Assembly: GCF_003254545.1 (NCBI RefSeq) | Contig: NZ_QJRH01000073.1 | Coordinates: 310,001 to 374,000 of the forward strand | Reading direction: 5' to 3' | Length of the DNA: 64,000 bases | DNA from: Flavobacterium tistrianum | Lineage (GTDB): Bacteria; Bacteroidota; Bacteroidia; Flavobacteriales; Flavobacteriaceae | Part shown: piece after piece, positions 8,565-17,405 of the stretch | Position numbering within the stretch: position 1 is the stretch's first letter | Layout: each line of letters begins with the position of its first letter | Position numbers and translations under genes: made by a program | Notes under the pieces: model-generated | Databases searched by the model: none | What the model saw: only the letters and a program-made list of their open reading frames with translations | What the model was told of the DNA's origin: nothing

Positions 8565-10946
8565 TCAAGACTTCAAATTCACTGTAACTTTTTTAATTTC
8601 TCCTTGAAATTTAAATGGCACTTCATAGTCTCTTGTTACAGGCGTTCCAAAATCTTCTCCAACATCCAAGGTTTCGTCTGATGAAAATCTTTTCGGAACA
8701 GTTCTAGGAATATCTCCTTTTGCAGCTTCTTTTCCATCAACCAAGATTGTAACTTTTGCTGCCTTACCTGCTCCACCGCCAGCATAATCAAAATTCAAAA
8801 CAACAGTATGTTTTCCAGCAGTTAAAGGTGTTGGCGACTGTATTGTCCATTTATGATCTGGATAATGTGAAAAAGCATAGGAAAAAGTTGGTTTTCCTTT
8901 TAAAAGCATAAGAGCTGTTCCTCCAAAATATCCTCCTTGAGTTATAATCATTCCTTCATCACCACTTTTAACTTCAATATCTGCTTTGATGCTGTAGGAT
9001 GTATTTTTCATATTTGGAGCCATTCCTTCCGTTATGCGCGAAGTTCCTTCATAAAAAACAAATTCACTTCTTCCTTTATTAAAATTAGGTCTGTTTTCAG
9101 GATTTAGCCTTTCTATATATCTATCATCTAACGGATAAACTTCATATTTGGATGCTTCTTTATTGAATGCATCCTGCAATTCTTTTAATTTCTGCGGATT
9201 TTTAGAAGCAATATTGTCTGTTTGAGAGAAATCTGTATTTAAATTATAAAGTTCCCATTTATAATCGTTTACAGGATCTTTTGAAGCTGGATGATTTCCT
9301 TCCCACGGTAATATCTTTGGTGTAGTGCTTGCAATCCATCCGTCTTTGTAAATAGCTCTATTTCCAATAATTTCAAAATACTGTGTGGTATGTTTTTCAG
9401 GAGCTTTAGCATTATCAAAAGTATATTCTAAGCTTGTTCCCGCCATAGGCTCTTGAACAAAGCCATCTACGCTTTTCGGAACAGGAAGATTTGCTGCTTC
9501 CAAAATCGTAGGCACAATATCTGTAATATGTGTAAACTGGCTTCGAATTTGTCCAGTCTGCTTAATTTTTGCAGGCCATGAAATTACCATTCCTGTTCTG
9601 CTTCCTCCTAAATGAGATGCTATTTTTTTATCCCATTGATATGGTGTATTCATTGCATGCGCCCAACTTTGAGAATAGTGTTCTGCCATCCAAGGACCTC
9701 CAAAATTATCAAGATTTTTTAGCATAAATTCTTCGGTATCCACTTCACCATTTACCATAATTCCAATTTCACTTGTCAATCCATGACCTGTCGGATCCTC
9801 TGCACTTGCGCCATTATCTCCCATGATATAAATAATCAAAGTATTGTCAAGCTCTCCCATATCTTTAATAGACTGAATTACCCTTCCAATCTGATAATCA
9901 CTATGAGCTAATTGTGCTGCATAAACTTCCATTTCTCGCGCGACAATTTTTTTCATATTTGGACTCAGCGCATCCCACTTCTGATATTCGCTTGGTGTTG
10001 GTGCCAATTTTGCATCTTTAGGAATTATGCCCATTGCTTTTTGTTTTTCAAAAGTCATTTGGCGCTGTTTCTCGAATCCGTAATCAAATTTACCTTTAAA
10101 TTTTTCAATCCATTCTTTAGGAGCCTGATGCGGGGCGTGAGCTGTTCCAGGTGTATAATAAACAAAAAATGGCTTGTTTGGCGATACCGATTTTTGGGTT
10201 TCTATCCATTTTATAGTTCTATTTGCTAAGTCTTTATCTAAAATGTAATTTTCATCCACTTTTCCATCTACAATATACGGATCTACAGGTTTTGTATTCT
10301 CCATCATTGCAGGTCTGAACTGGTGGGCATCTGCTCCCAGAAAGCCGTAAAAGTATTCAAATCCTAAACCAGTAGGCCATAAATTAAAAGGTCCTGCAGG
10401 GCTAGTCATCCAATCTGGAACATTATGGTTTTTTCCAAACCATGAAGTACCATAACCATTGTCTGTTAAGATTTTTCCTATCGAGGCTACACTTCTCGGA
10501 ACTAGACTGTTATAGCCAGGATATGGCGTAGAAAACTCCATAATAATTCCTGTCGCTGCAGTATGGTGATTTCTTCCTGTTATTAACGCTGCTCTTGAAG
10601 AAGAACAAACTGCTGTTGTATGAAAACGGTTGTAGATTAACCCATTTTGAGCAAGCTGGTCAAAAACTGGAGTCGGTACAGGCCCTCCAAATGTCGAACT
10701 TGCTCCATATCCTACGTCATCAATCATAATAAGCAAAACATTTGGAGCCCCTTGCGGAGCACTAATTTCTTTCGGCCATTCAATGGGATCAGAATCTTTA
10801 ATTGTTGGTGCAATTTTACCAACTTTCTGATAAGGTTCAATAGGCAGGACTGTTCGGTCTGGCCAGGCGTTAGATTGTTGTGCATTTGCTAGACTTATAG
10901 AAATAACAAAAATTGACACGGCTAATAAGTTCTTAATATGTAACAT
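8565..10946 (-). CDS. Secreted arylsulfatase (sulfatase family S1)
   Basis: 793 aa with a Sec signal peptide (cleavage near ANA-QQ, residue 23). The sulfatase core starts at about residue 68 with the metal-binding IDDVG (Asp76, Asp77) and the formylglycine motif CSSSR, whose Cys114 must be oxidised to formylglycine for activity, followed by AALITGR. GDNGAS supplies further metal ligands. The C-terminal 200 residues resemble the beta-sandwich tail of large AtsA-like sulfatases. It would hydrolyse sulfate esters in the periplasm or at the cell surface, supplying sulfate or desulfating polysaccharide. No sulfatase maturation enzyme is encoded in the window. A 24-base palindrome (site B) lies 75 bases upstream of its start. 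Confidence 0.93.
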   Translation of the reverse strand: MLHIKNLLAVSIFVISISLANAQQSNAWPDRTVLPIEPYQKVGKIAPTIKDSDPIEWPKEISAPQGAPNVLLIMIDDVGYGASSTFGGPVPTPVFDQLAQNGLIYNRFHTTAVCSSSRAALITGRNHHTAATGIIMEFSTPYPGYNSLVPRSVASIGKILTDNGYGTSWFGKNHNVPDWMTSPAGPFNLWPTGLGFEYFYGFLGADAHQFRPAMMENTKPVDPYIVDGKVDENYILDKDLANRTIKWIETQKSVSPNKPFFVYYTPGTAHAPHQAPKEWIEKFKGKFDYGFEKQRQMTFEKQKAMGIIPKDAKLAPTPSEYQKWDALSPNMKKIVAREMEVYAAQLAHSDYQIGRVIQSIKDMGELDNTLIIYIMGDNGASAEDPTGHGLTSEIGIMVNGEVDTEEFMLKNLDNFGGPWMAEHYSQSWAHAMNTPYQWDKKIASHLGGSRTGMVISWPAKIKQTGQIRSQFTHITDIVPTILEAANLPVPKSVDGFVQEPMAGTSLEYTFDNAKAPEKHTTQYFEIIGNRAIYKDGWIASTTPKILPWEGNHPASKDPVNDYKWELYNLNTDFSQTDNIASKNPQKLKELQDAFNKEASKYEVYPLDDRYIERLNPENRPNFNKGRSEFVFYEGTSRITEGMAPNMKNTSYSIKADIEVKSGDEGMIITQGGYFGGTALMLLKGKPTFSYAFSHYPDHKWTIQSPTPLTAGKHTVVLNFDYAGGGAGKAAKVTILVDGKEAAKGDIPRTVPKRFSSDETLDVGEDFGTPVTRDYEVPFKFQGEIKKVTVNLKS

Positions 10947-11020
10947 ATGGCAATGGATTAAAGTGAACTATAAAATTAGACTCAAAAGCAAAAACTAATG
11001 CAAATCAAACAGCTTAAACA

Positions 11021-11044
11021 TGTTGCAAGTTATAATTTGCAACA
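11021..11044. promoter_or_regulatory. 24-base palindrome, candidate operator (site B)
   Basis: Left half TGTTGCAAGTTA; the right half is its reverse complement with one mismatch. It has the same arms, spacing and core as sites A and C. It is placed 75 bases upstream of the arylsulfatase start and beyond the katG terminator. Confidence 0.6.
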
Positions 11045-11149
11045 AAGTTCTTGTATTAAGTCTTCCGCTTTTTTGCCTTTGAAAAACACTCTTTCAATCA
11101 TGACATTTCTCGTGATAAAAAAACAATTTAAATACGGAGAGTTTATTGC

Positions 11150-11180
11150 AAAAAAAAGACGCCAATTATGGCGTCTTTTA
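11150..11180 (-). terminator. Terminator of katG
   Basis: A stem AAAAGACGCC with its complement (arms 11154-11163 and 11170-11179) and a 6-base loop. It is followed on the minus strand by T residues and lies 23 bases after the katG stop codon. Confidence 0.85.
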
Positions 11181-11202
11181 AATTTACTGCTTTTGGCAAA
11201 TA

Positions 11203-13476
11203 TTATTTTTTTAAGTCAAATCTATCCAGATTCATCACTTTAGTCCAAACGGCAACAAAATCATGCACAAATTTTTCATGCGCATCAGAAGCGGCATAAA
11301 CTTCTGCAATTGCTCTCAATTCTGAATTTGAACCAAAAACAAGATCGGCACGTGTTCCTATCCATTTAGGCTGTCCTGTGCTTCGGTCGTTTCCTGTATA
11401 AAGTTCTTTATCATTAGAAACTGATTGCCATTGCGTGTTCATATCCAAAAGATTTACAAAGAAATCATTTGTCAAGCGACCTGGTCTAGTGGTAAAAACA
11501 CCATTTTTACTTCCGTCAGCATTAATGTCCAAAACGCGAAGCCCTCCTAAAAGCACAGTCAATTCTGGTGCTGTTAGCGTCAATAAATTTGCTTTATCTA
11601 TAAGAAGTTCTTCTGTTAAAACTGATGATTTTGTTTTTCTATAATTTCTAAAACCGTCTGCTTTAGGTTCAAGATATCCAAAAGATTCAACGTCTGTCTG
11701 CTCAGCTGACGCATCCATACGCCCAGGAGAGAAAGGCACAGAAACTGAAGCTCCAGCATCTTTAGCCGCTTTTTCAACTGCTGCAGAACCTCCCAAAACA
11801 ATTAAATCTGCCAATGAAACTTTTTTTCCATTCTGTGCGTCATTAAACTCTTTTTGAATGGCTTCTAATTTATCTAAAACTACTTTTAATGCAGCTGGAT
11901 TGTTTACTTCCCAGTCTTTTTGCGGCGCAAGTCTAATTCGTCCACCGTTTGCTCCGCCTCGTTTATCTGACCCTCTAAACGTAGAAGCAGAAGCCCATGC
12001 TGTTGAAACTAATTGAGAAATGCTTAAACCCGAGTTTAATATTTTCTCTTTCAGTTGAGCTGTATCCTGATCATTAATTAGTGCGTGATTTACTGCTGGA
12101 ATAGGATCTTGCCATAGTAATTCTTCGGCAGGAACTTCAGATCCAAGATAAAGAGCACGTGGCCCCATATCACGATGTGTTAGTTTAAACCAAGCGCGAG
12201 CGAAAGCATCTGCAAATTCATCAGGGTTTTCAAAAAAGCGACGTGATATTTTCTCATAAACTGGATCCAGTCTTAATGATAAATCGGTTGTAAGCATTGT
12301 TGGCAAATGCTTTTTATTTGGGTCAAAAGCATCAGGAATAATGGCCTCTGCATTTTTTGCTACCCATTGATGTGCCCCAGCAGGACTTTTAGAAAGTTCC
12401 CATTCAAAACCAAATAAGTTCTCAAAAAAGTTATTACTCCATTGCGTAGGTGTTTTTGTCCAAGTTACTTCAAGTCCACTTGTGATGGCATCTGGACCTT
12501 TTCCAGAACCATAACTATTTTGCCATCCTAAACCTTGCAATTCTAAACCGGCAGCTTCAGGCTCTTTACCCACATGGTCTGAAGAAGCGGCTCCATGGGT
12601 TTTACCAAATGTGTGTCCGCCGGCAATTAATGCTACCGTTTCTTCATCATCCATTGCCATACGACCAAAAGTATCTCTAATATCTTTGGCTGCCGCAATC
12701 GGATCAGGATTTCCATCTGGTCCTTCAGGGTTTACATATATAAGTCCCATTTGCACTGCTGCGAGTGGTTTTTCTAGATTTCTACTATGAATATTTCCAT
12801 CTGCATCATCATCGGATGAAACAACACCATGATCTTTCGGAACGCCTTCAGAACCATTTTTATAACGTTCGTCACCTCCAAGCCAAGTAGTTTCAGATCC
12901 CCAATATACAGATTCGTCTGCTTCCCATACATCGGCACGTCCTCCTGCGAAACCAAATGTTTTAAAACCCATTGATTCTAAAGCAACATTCCCCGTTAAG
13001 ATTAGCAAATCGGCCCATGAAATCTTCTGTCCATACTTTTGTTTTATTGGCCAAAGCAATCTTCGCGCTTTGTCAAGACTCACATTATCTGGCCAGCTGT
13101 TAAGAGGTGCGAAACGTTGCTGCCCTGCTCCTGCTCCTCCGCGTCCGTCATGCACTCTGTAAGTACCGGCACTGTGCCAAGCCATACGTATGAAAAGTCC
13201 GCCATAGTGACCAAAATCAGCAGGCCACCAATCTTGTGAATCAGTCATAAGAGCATGTAAATCTTTTTTTACTGCTTCAAGATCCAGACTTTTAAACGCT
13301 TCTGCGTAATTAAAATCCTTATCCAGCGGGTTTGATAATGCTGAATTTTGTCTCAAGATATTTACCTTTAACTGTTTAGGCCACCAGTCACGATTTTTCG
13401 TTCCCGAAGCTGCTTGCTTGTCCATGCTCCCATTATGAAAAGGGCATTTGCTGATGTCATTTGATTGATTATCCAT
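11203..13476 (-). CDS. katG: Catalase-peroxidase KatG
   Basis: 757 aa bifunctional haem enzyme that dismutates hydrogen peroxide and has broad peroxidase activity. The distal active-site triad is visible as Arg97, Trp100 and His101 (IRMAWHSAGTYR). The proximal haem ligand lies in the LIAGGHTFGKTHGA segment, and GLIYVNPEGP supplies the tyrosine expected in the Met-Tyr-Trp adduct. Length and two-domain organisation (a second degenerate peroxidase domain from about residue 430) are standard. No signal peptide is seen, so it is cytoplasmic. A CAAACTAA sequence at 13508-13515 resembles a reversed -7 box with one mismatch. No OxyR gene is adjacent. Confidence 0.97.
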   Translation of the reverse strand: MDNQSNDISKCPFHNGSMDKQAASGTKNRDWWPKQLKVNILRQNSALSNPLDKDFNYAEAFKSLDLEAVKKDLHALMTDSQDWWPADFGHYGGLFIRMAWHSAGTYRVHDGRGGAGAGQQRFAPLNSWPDNVSLDKARRLLWPIKQKYGQKISWADLLILTGNVALESMGFKTFGFAGGRADVWEADESVYWGSETTWLGGDERYKNGSEGVPKDHGVVSSDDDADGNIHSRNLEKPLAAVQMGLIYVNPEGPDGNPDPIAAAKDIRDTFGRMAMDDEETVALIAGGHTFGKTHGAASSDHVGKEPEAAGLELQGLGWQNSYGSGKGPDAITSGLEVTWTKTPTQWSNNFFENLFGFEWELSKSPAGAHQWVAKNAEAIIPDAFDPNKKHLPTMLTTDLSLRLDPVYEKISRRFFENPDEFADAFARAWFKLTHRDMGPRALYLGSEVPAEELLWQDPIPAVNHALINDQDTAQLKEKILNSGLSISQLVSTAWASASTFRGSDKRGGANGGRIRLAPQKDWEVNNPAALKVVLDKLEAIQKEFNDAQNGKKVSLADLIVLGGSAAVEKAAKDAGASVSVPFSPGRMDASAEQTDVESFGYLEPKADGFRNYRKTKSSVLTEELLIDKANLLTLTAPELTVLLGGLRVLDINADGSKNGVFTTRPGRLTNDFFVNLLDMNTQWQSVSNDKELYTGNDRSTGQPKWIGTRADLVFGSNSELRAIAEVYAASDAHEKFVHDFVAVWTKVMNLDRFDLKK

Positions 13477-13821
13477 AGTTGAAAAATTTTTATTTTTGAC
13501 TAAATTACAAACTAATGAAAGAGAAAATTAAGGCTGTAGATCGTAAATACTTCTTCCGAAATAGACAAAATCTATTCATAAACATTTCTCGCATTTAAAA
13601 TCCTTATGACTCAGATAGTTTTACAAAAAATGTTTTTTATTTGATAAAATAACATTTTTCTCATGAGGTTTTAACTACAATAAATTTAGTAAAAAGAATC
13701 TTTTTATTTATATAAAATTTTACAGTACAGCCATTTGCAGCAAATATTTGATCCGCAACAGTATTTTAGATATTAAATAATGTTCAGAATTCTCCTAAAA
13801 ACATGCAAAAAATATCGTCTG

Positions 13822-13829
13822 TATTTTTG
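13822..13829 (+). promoter_or_regulatory. -7 box TATTTTTG of the lyase-like lipoprotein gene
   Basis: A perfect match to TAnnTTTG, giving a predicted transcription start near 13836 and a leader of about 125 bases before the ATG at 13963. Confidence 0.5.
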
Positions 13830-13830
13830 T

Positions 13831-13846
13831 GTACGTAAAAACGTAC
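13831..13846. promoter_or_regulatory. Palindrome GTACGT-N4-ACGTAC at the predicted +1
   Basis: Two perfect 6-base arms separated by AAAA overlap the predicted transcription start downstream of the TATTTTTG box. Position and symmetry suggest a repressor operator, though a small RNA hairpin at the 5' end of the transcript is possible. Confidence 0.4.
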
Positions 13847-13962
13847 TTAATTACTCCTCCCTAAAACTATTATTATCCAACTTTACACTTTCGGTTCCAA
13901 ATACCGTAATCTACTATCTATTTACTAACTATTAATTGTTTACTAACCTTAAAATTTAAAAA

Positions 13963-14754
13963 ATGAAGAAATTCTTAAAATTAACCAGTATGCTATTTAC
14001 CATGGCATTAGTATTTATTTGTTGCGAAAAGGAACAAGAAGATATAAATGCTCCTCAAACCGCTAAAAAAGAAGCACAACAAATTGCAAGTAAAGATACT
14101 CTCGGATCTAATTCGGCACTTGAGGGCAATACAACTGCAAAAGGTACAGCTGGAGCAAGAACAATCACATTGCAAACTAATACGTTATCTTGTCCTGGCG
14201 GATTATGCACATCGTATGGTGTTTGGTCAACTGGCGTTTACACCGTTTGGTTCCAAATGAAATTTAATAACGGGTTTTACTGGAGCCGTGGTGGAAAATG
14301 TGGATATGGAATCTTAATTGGTGACCAAAATACAGGTGGCGATGCAGCATGGGATGGAAATGGCGGAAGTGCGAGATTCATGTGGTACTGCCCTAATGGA
14401 TCAAACACAGCTAAAGGAAGCGGCGCCTATCTACAGCCGTATGTGTATTATAGAGATCAGCCTGGACAATATGGAAATGATTTTGGAAAAAAATATTACA
14501 TCCAAGAAGGTGTTACATATAACTGTCAGATATCTGTTAAGTTAAATACTGGATCAAATACAGATGGATATGTAAAATACTATGTAAATGGTACTGAGAT
14601 ATTGAATGAAAAAATTCGCTGGGTAACTAACGATGCTAAGCGAAATGTAAATGCTGTAAGTCTTCATACTTTCCGTGGCGGAAGCCAAGATTACTGGACA
14701 GCTCCTGTAACAAGTTCTATCTATTATCCGAGCGCTTCTTGGGATGCTCTATAA
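13963..14754 (+). CDS. Secreted lipoprotein resembling polysaccharide lyase family 14
   Basis: 263 aa, with a signal peptide ending in a lipobox-like VFICC (Cys20/21), a Thr/Ser/Gln-rich linker to about residue 70, then one beta-rich domain. Features reminiscent of the PL14 (alginate/glucuronan lyase) fold are GGKCGYGILIGD, the central SARFMWY strand, VYYRDQPGQYG, and the C-terminal VSLHTFRGGSQDYWTAP. In PL14 proteins these positions form the concave face of a beta-jelly-roll. Catalytic competence cannot be judged without a structural alignment. It would act on extracellular uronate-type polysaccharide. It stands alone, with its own promoter and terminator. Confidence 0.65.
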   Translation: MKKFLKLTSMLFTMALVFICCEKEQEDINAPQTAKKEAQQIASKDTLGSNSALEGNTTAKGTAGARTITLQTNTLSCPGGLCTSYGVWSTGVYTVWFQMKFNNGFYWSRGGKCGYGILIGDQNTGGDAAWDGNGGSARFMWYCPNGSNTAKGSGAYLQPYVYYRDQPGQYGNDFGKKYYIQEGVTYNCQISVKLNTGSNTDGYVKYYVNGTEILNEKIRWVTNDAKRNVNAVSLHTFRGGSQDYWTAPVTSSIYYPSASWDAL

Positions 14755-14796
14755 TATATAAGCTTTAAAACGATTTGGATCCGAAAAAATAAATAC

Positions 14797-14842
14797 ACAA
14801 CTTCGATGCTTTTATCATTACCAATAAAAACATCGGAGTTGT
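14797..14842 (+). terminator. Terminator of the lyase-like gene
   Basis: A 12-base stem with one G-U type mismatch (arms 14797-14808 and 14831-14842) lies 43 bases after the stop, followed by a weak T-rich tail. It sits between convergent genes. Confidence 0.6.
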
Positions 14843-14939
14843 TATATTCTAACTTCAAAGTGAGCTTTCAAGTTGCTTTTTAAAACAAATATTGGTTTCG
14901 ATACCAATTGTAAAACGCATTTTGCCGCTTGTATCGACA

Positions 14940-15635
14940 TTAGATCAATTTGTGCTTAATTTCTTTGTACTTAGAACGGCCAATTGGCAAAGCATCACCG
15001 TTTTTTAACTGCATGCTGTACTTTCCTCCTGCTTCTACAACAATTTTATGTGCTTGTTCCCAGCATAGAATATACGATTTGTGTATTCTTTCAAATGACT
15101 CAGGAAGCAGTTTTTCTAAGGCTTCGAGTGATTTATCGTGGAGTTCCATTTTATTGTTTGATAAATGAAGTTCTGTATAAATACCAGCTCCTTTTATGTA
15201 TAAGATTTCATTAATTGGCACAAGCCTGAATGTTTTTCCTTTTCTAACTGCCAAAAATCGTGCATCACCACCTGATTGCTTTCCTTGAGTAGTGAAACGT
15301 GTAAAAGCTTGCTCCAGCCTATTTTGGTCAAAAGGCTTAGGCACAAAATCTAGAACTCCATAATTGAATGCAGTTATGGCTTTGTCTGTGTAAGCTGAAA
15401 TAATAATAGTTTGAAATGGTCCCGCAATAAAAGTCTGCAGAATTTCAAAACCATCTTCACCGTTTAGATTTAAGTCTAACAAAAGTAAATCAATTGAGTG
15501 TTGTTCAACAGCTATCAATCCATTTTCGAGAGAATCAGAAAGCAGAATCTGCACCTCTTTATCAAAGAAATCACGTGTCATTCTTTCGATTCTTTTCGCA
15601 ATACGGGCTTCGTCTTCAATTATTAGAATCTTCAT
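14940..15635 (-). CDS. LytTR-type response regulator
   Basis: 231 aa. The N-terminal receiver domain (1-120) has the acidic pocket IIEDE and phospho-acceptor Asp54 in LLLDLNLNG, and a conserved Lys in FVPKPF. The C-terminal LytTR DNA-binding domain (about 130-231) includes FERIHKSYIL and LPIGRSKYKEIK. It is the cytoplasmic output of the sensor encoded immediately upstream: the sensor stop and this start share one base (TAATG), implying translational coupling. The receptor gene at 17406 is a plausible target. Confidence 0.93.
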   Translation of the reverse strand: MKILIIEDEARIAKRIERMTRDFFDKEVQILLSDSLENGLIAVEQHSIDLLLLDLNLNGEDGFEILQTFIAGPFQTIIISAYTDKAITAFNYGVLDFVPKPFDQNRLEQAFTRFTTQGKQSGGDARFLAVRKGKTFRLVPINEILYIKGAGIYTELHLSNNKMELHDKSLEALEKLLPESFERIHKSYILCWEQAHKIVVEAGGKYSMQLKNGDALPIGRSKYKEIKHKLI

Positions 15636-17269
15636 TATTTCTCAAAAATTTTAATGGTTGTTTCCCAGCCTTTTTCTACAGCATGAGAATCGAAAGACCA
15701 ATTGGTGCCGTAACTCTCCGTTAATCTTGCTTCGATATATTTAAATCCTGTTCCTATTCGTCGTTCTTTTTTAGTTTGTCTATTTTGAGCAAGAGTCAGT
15801 AAAGTATATTGTTTGAATTGTTTTTCTTTGGTAAAACTCAGAGAAAAAACAATACAACCTTGTTTTGGAGGAAGACTGTGCGTGATTCCGTTTTCTATAA
15901 TGGTATGAAAAATTGCGGGCGGAATGGTTTCATTTTCTTCAATTCCTTCTTCTTGCCATTCATAACAGATTTCTTTTCTAAAAGACATTACTTCCAAATG
16001 TCTTTGGCATAAATCAATTTCTTGCCTGATTGGAATAAGTGTATCTTCGGAAATGTCATTCATGATATCAAATTCTTCGGCAAGAGCACGGATAAAAACA
16101 ACGCCTTCTTTTGGCGATTCTTCAATCCAGTCAATTAACGAAGTCAAAGTGTTGCGAAGAAAATGAGGCTGAATATTTTTCTTAATCAATTCTAACTGCA
16201 ATCTTGACGAAAGCAGCAAAGATGCATTATGAGCTTCTTCCATAGCTTTAGCACGAATCGTATGCAGATAAAGCATACAGAGCACTAAAATCGTAAAAGC
16301 AATAAATAATCCGAAATCGTAAAACATAAAATAATTGACTACAACGCCTGCTAATAAACCTGCAACAACAATAAGTCCGCCTTTTATTTTTCTGATTGCG
16401 GCATTGATCGCAATCAGTAATGAGAAAAAACGAGCTGTGATAGTAAAATAGGCAGCTGAAATATCAAAGTGTCCGTAATAGCCGATATAGATTCCCAAAA
16501 GTATTATTAGTAAGAGAATTAAAAACAATTTCTTTCTTTTAAATTCAAACTGAAGCATGAAATACCAAGGTATGAGCAGTGAAATTGAAAAAGTCAGCCA
16601 GCCAATAATTTTTAAACGGGTATAATAATGATCATACGGAATGTCGACATAAAACTTTACGTATTCCATAATTAGCAAAAAGAAGAAAAGCAAACAAATT
16701 ATTCCGAAAAGTAAAACCGTTAATTCTTTTTTGGCACTGTTGATATAAAGAAAAAAATAGTAAATCGAAGCAATCAAGAAAGCGCCCGCCATAATATTCA
16801 TAAATGATAATACCACAAGCGGTGCCCTATGAAGCTGCAAATAGCTTTCGAGTTTTATATGAATTTCACGTTCTGCCTCACGAAAGTACGATTGCGAGCC
16901 GATTAAGGTAACAACATGTTTCTTTCCATTAGACAGTTTTTTCGGAATTTGATAATAAGTCGTTTCTGTCCCTGGCACCTCAGCACGACCCTCTTTTGCC
17001 ATCTGTCCATTTCTTCCCACGAAGACTCCGTCCCAATACACATCAAAAGCACCAAAAGCATTAACCTGAAGTCCTAAAGGTTCGTTTTTATCTTGACGTT
17101 TTTCAATCTCAACGTCTACTTGAAATTTAAAGTTGGAATTATCCCAATCATGCTGTTTATGATCGTAATCAACCTTGTAAGTTACGTCAGATGTAATATA
17201 CTCCTTGTAATGCTTACATGAGGTAAACAACAGAAGATATAAAATGGTAAATAAGACAGATTTAAACAT
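15635..17269 (-). CDS. 7TM sensor histidine kinase (LytS/YesM-like)
   Basis: I choose the ATG at 17269 (MFKSVLFTILYLLLFTSC, 544 aa), which gives a lipoprotein-like signal; the upstream ATG at 17335 adds 22 uncharged residues with no signal character. An extracytoplasmic beta-rich domain (about 20-150) is followed by seven hydrophobic helices (7TMR-DISM layout). A LytS-type kinase core follows: the His in NIQPHFLRNTLTSL, the N-box FHTIIENGITHS and the G-box GTGFKYIEARL. The usual PHFLFN is changed to PHFLRN. It phosphorylates the LytTR regulator encoded next. Confidence 0.88.
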   Translation of the reverse strand: MFKSVLFTILYLLLFTSCKHYKEYITSDVTYKVDYDHKQHDWDNSNFKFQVDVEIEKRQDKNEPLGLQVNAFGAFDVYWDGVFVGRNGQMAKEGRAEVPGTETTYYQIPKKLSNGKKHVVTLIGSQSYFREAEREIHIKLESYLQLHRAPLVVLSFMNIMAGAFLIASIYYFFLYINSAKKELTVLLFGIICLLFFFLLIMEYVKFYVDIPYDHYYTRLKIIGWLTFSISLLIPWYFMLQFEFKRKKLFLILLLIILLGIYIGYYGHFDISAAYFTITARFFSLLIAINAAIRKIKGGLIVVAGLLAGVVVNYFMFYDFGLFIAFTILVLCMLYLHTIRAKAMEEAHNASLLLSSRLQLELIKKNIQPHFLRNTLTSLIDWIEESPKEGVVFIRALAEEFDIMNDISEDTLIPIRQEIDLCQRHLEVMSFRKEICYEWQEEGIEENETIPPAIFHTIIENGITHSLPPKQGCIVFSLSFTKEKQFKQYTLLTLAQNRQTKKERRIGTGFKYIEARLTESYGTNWSFDSHAVEKGWETTIKIFEK

Positions 17270-17299
17270 AATATAAAGGTAAAATAAATATCGAATTGC

Positions 17300-17311
17300 C
17301 AAATGCATTTG
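17300..17311. promoter_or_regulatory. Perfect palindrome CAAATGCATTTG in the divergent intergenic region
   Basis: A 12-base self-complementary site between the sensor kinase start (17269) and the TonB-receptor start (17406). A second ATTTGCAT half lies 17 bases further on, near 17329. It is a candidate binding site for the LytTR regulator, though LytTR proteins more often bind direct repeats. Confidence 0.35.
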
Positions 17312-17405
17312 AGAAGTCCGTGGAGCCATTTGCATGTTTTAAAGAACCGTGCTTTATTTTATGAGGTAATCTTGTACCCACAAAATCAATCAAAAATCAA
17401 TCAAG

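Larger units (their letters stand above)
13477..13962. other. 486-base gene-free stretch between katG and the lyase-like gene
   Basis: Very AT-rich. It contains the divergent promoter regions: a possible katG -7 box at 13508-13515, and a perfect TATTTTTG box plus palindrome (13822-13846) for the gene at 13963. I see no credible ORF here. Confidence 0.6.

Noticed and set aside
10998..11243. Plus-strand 81-residue frame between arylsulfatase and katG
   Set aside because: It contains the palindrome and the katG terminator and ends inside katG; composition is not protein-like.
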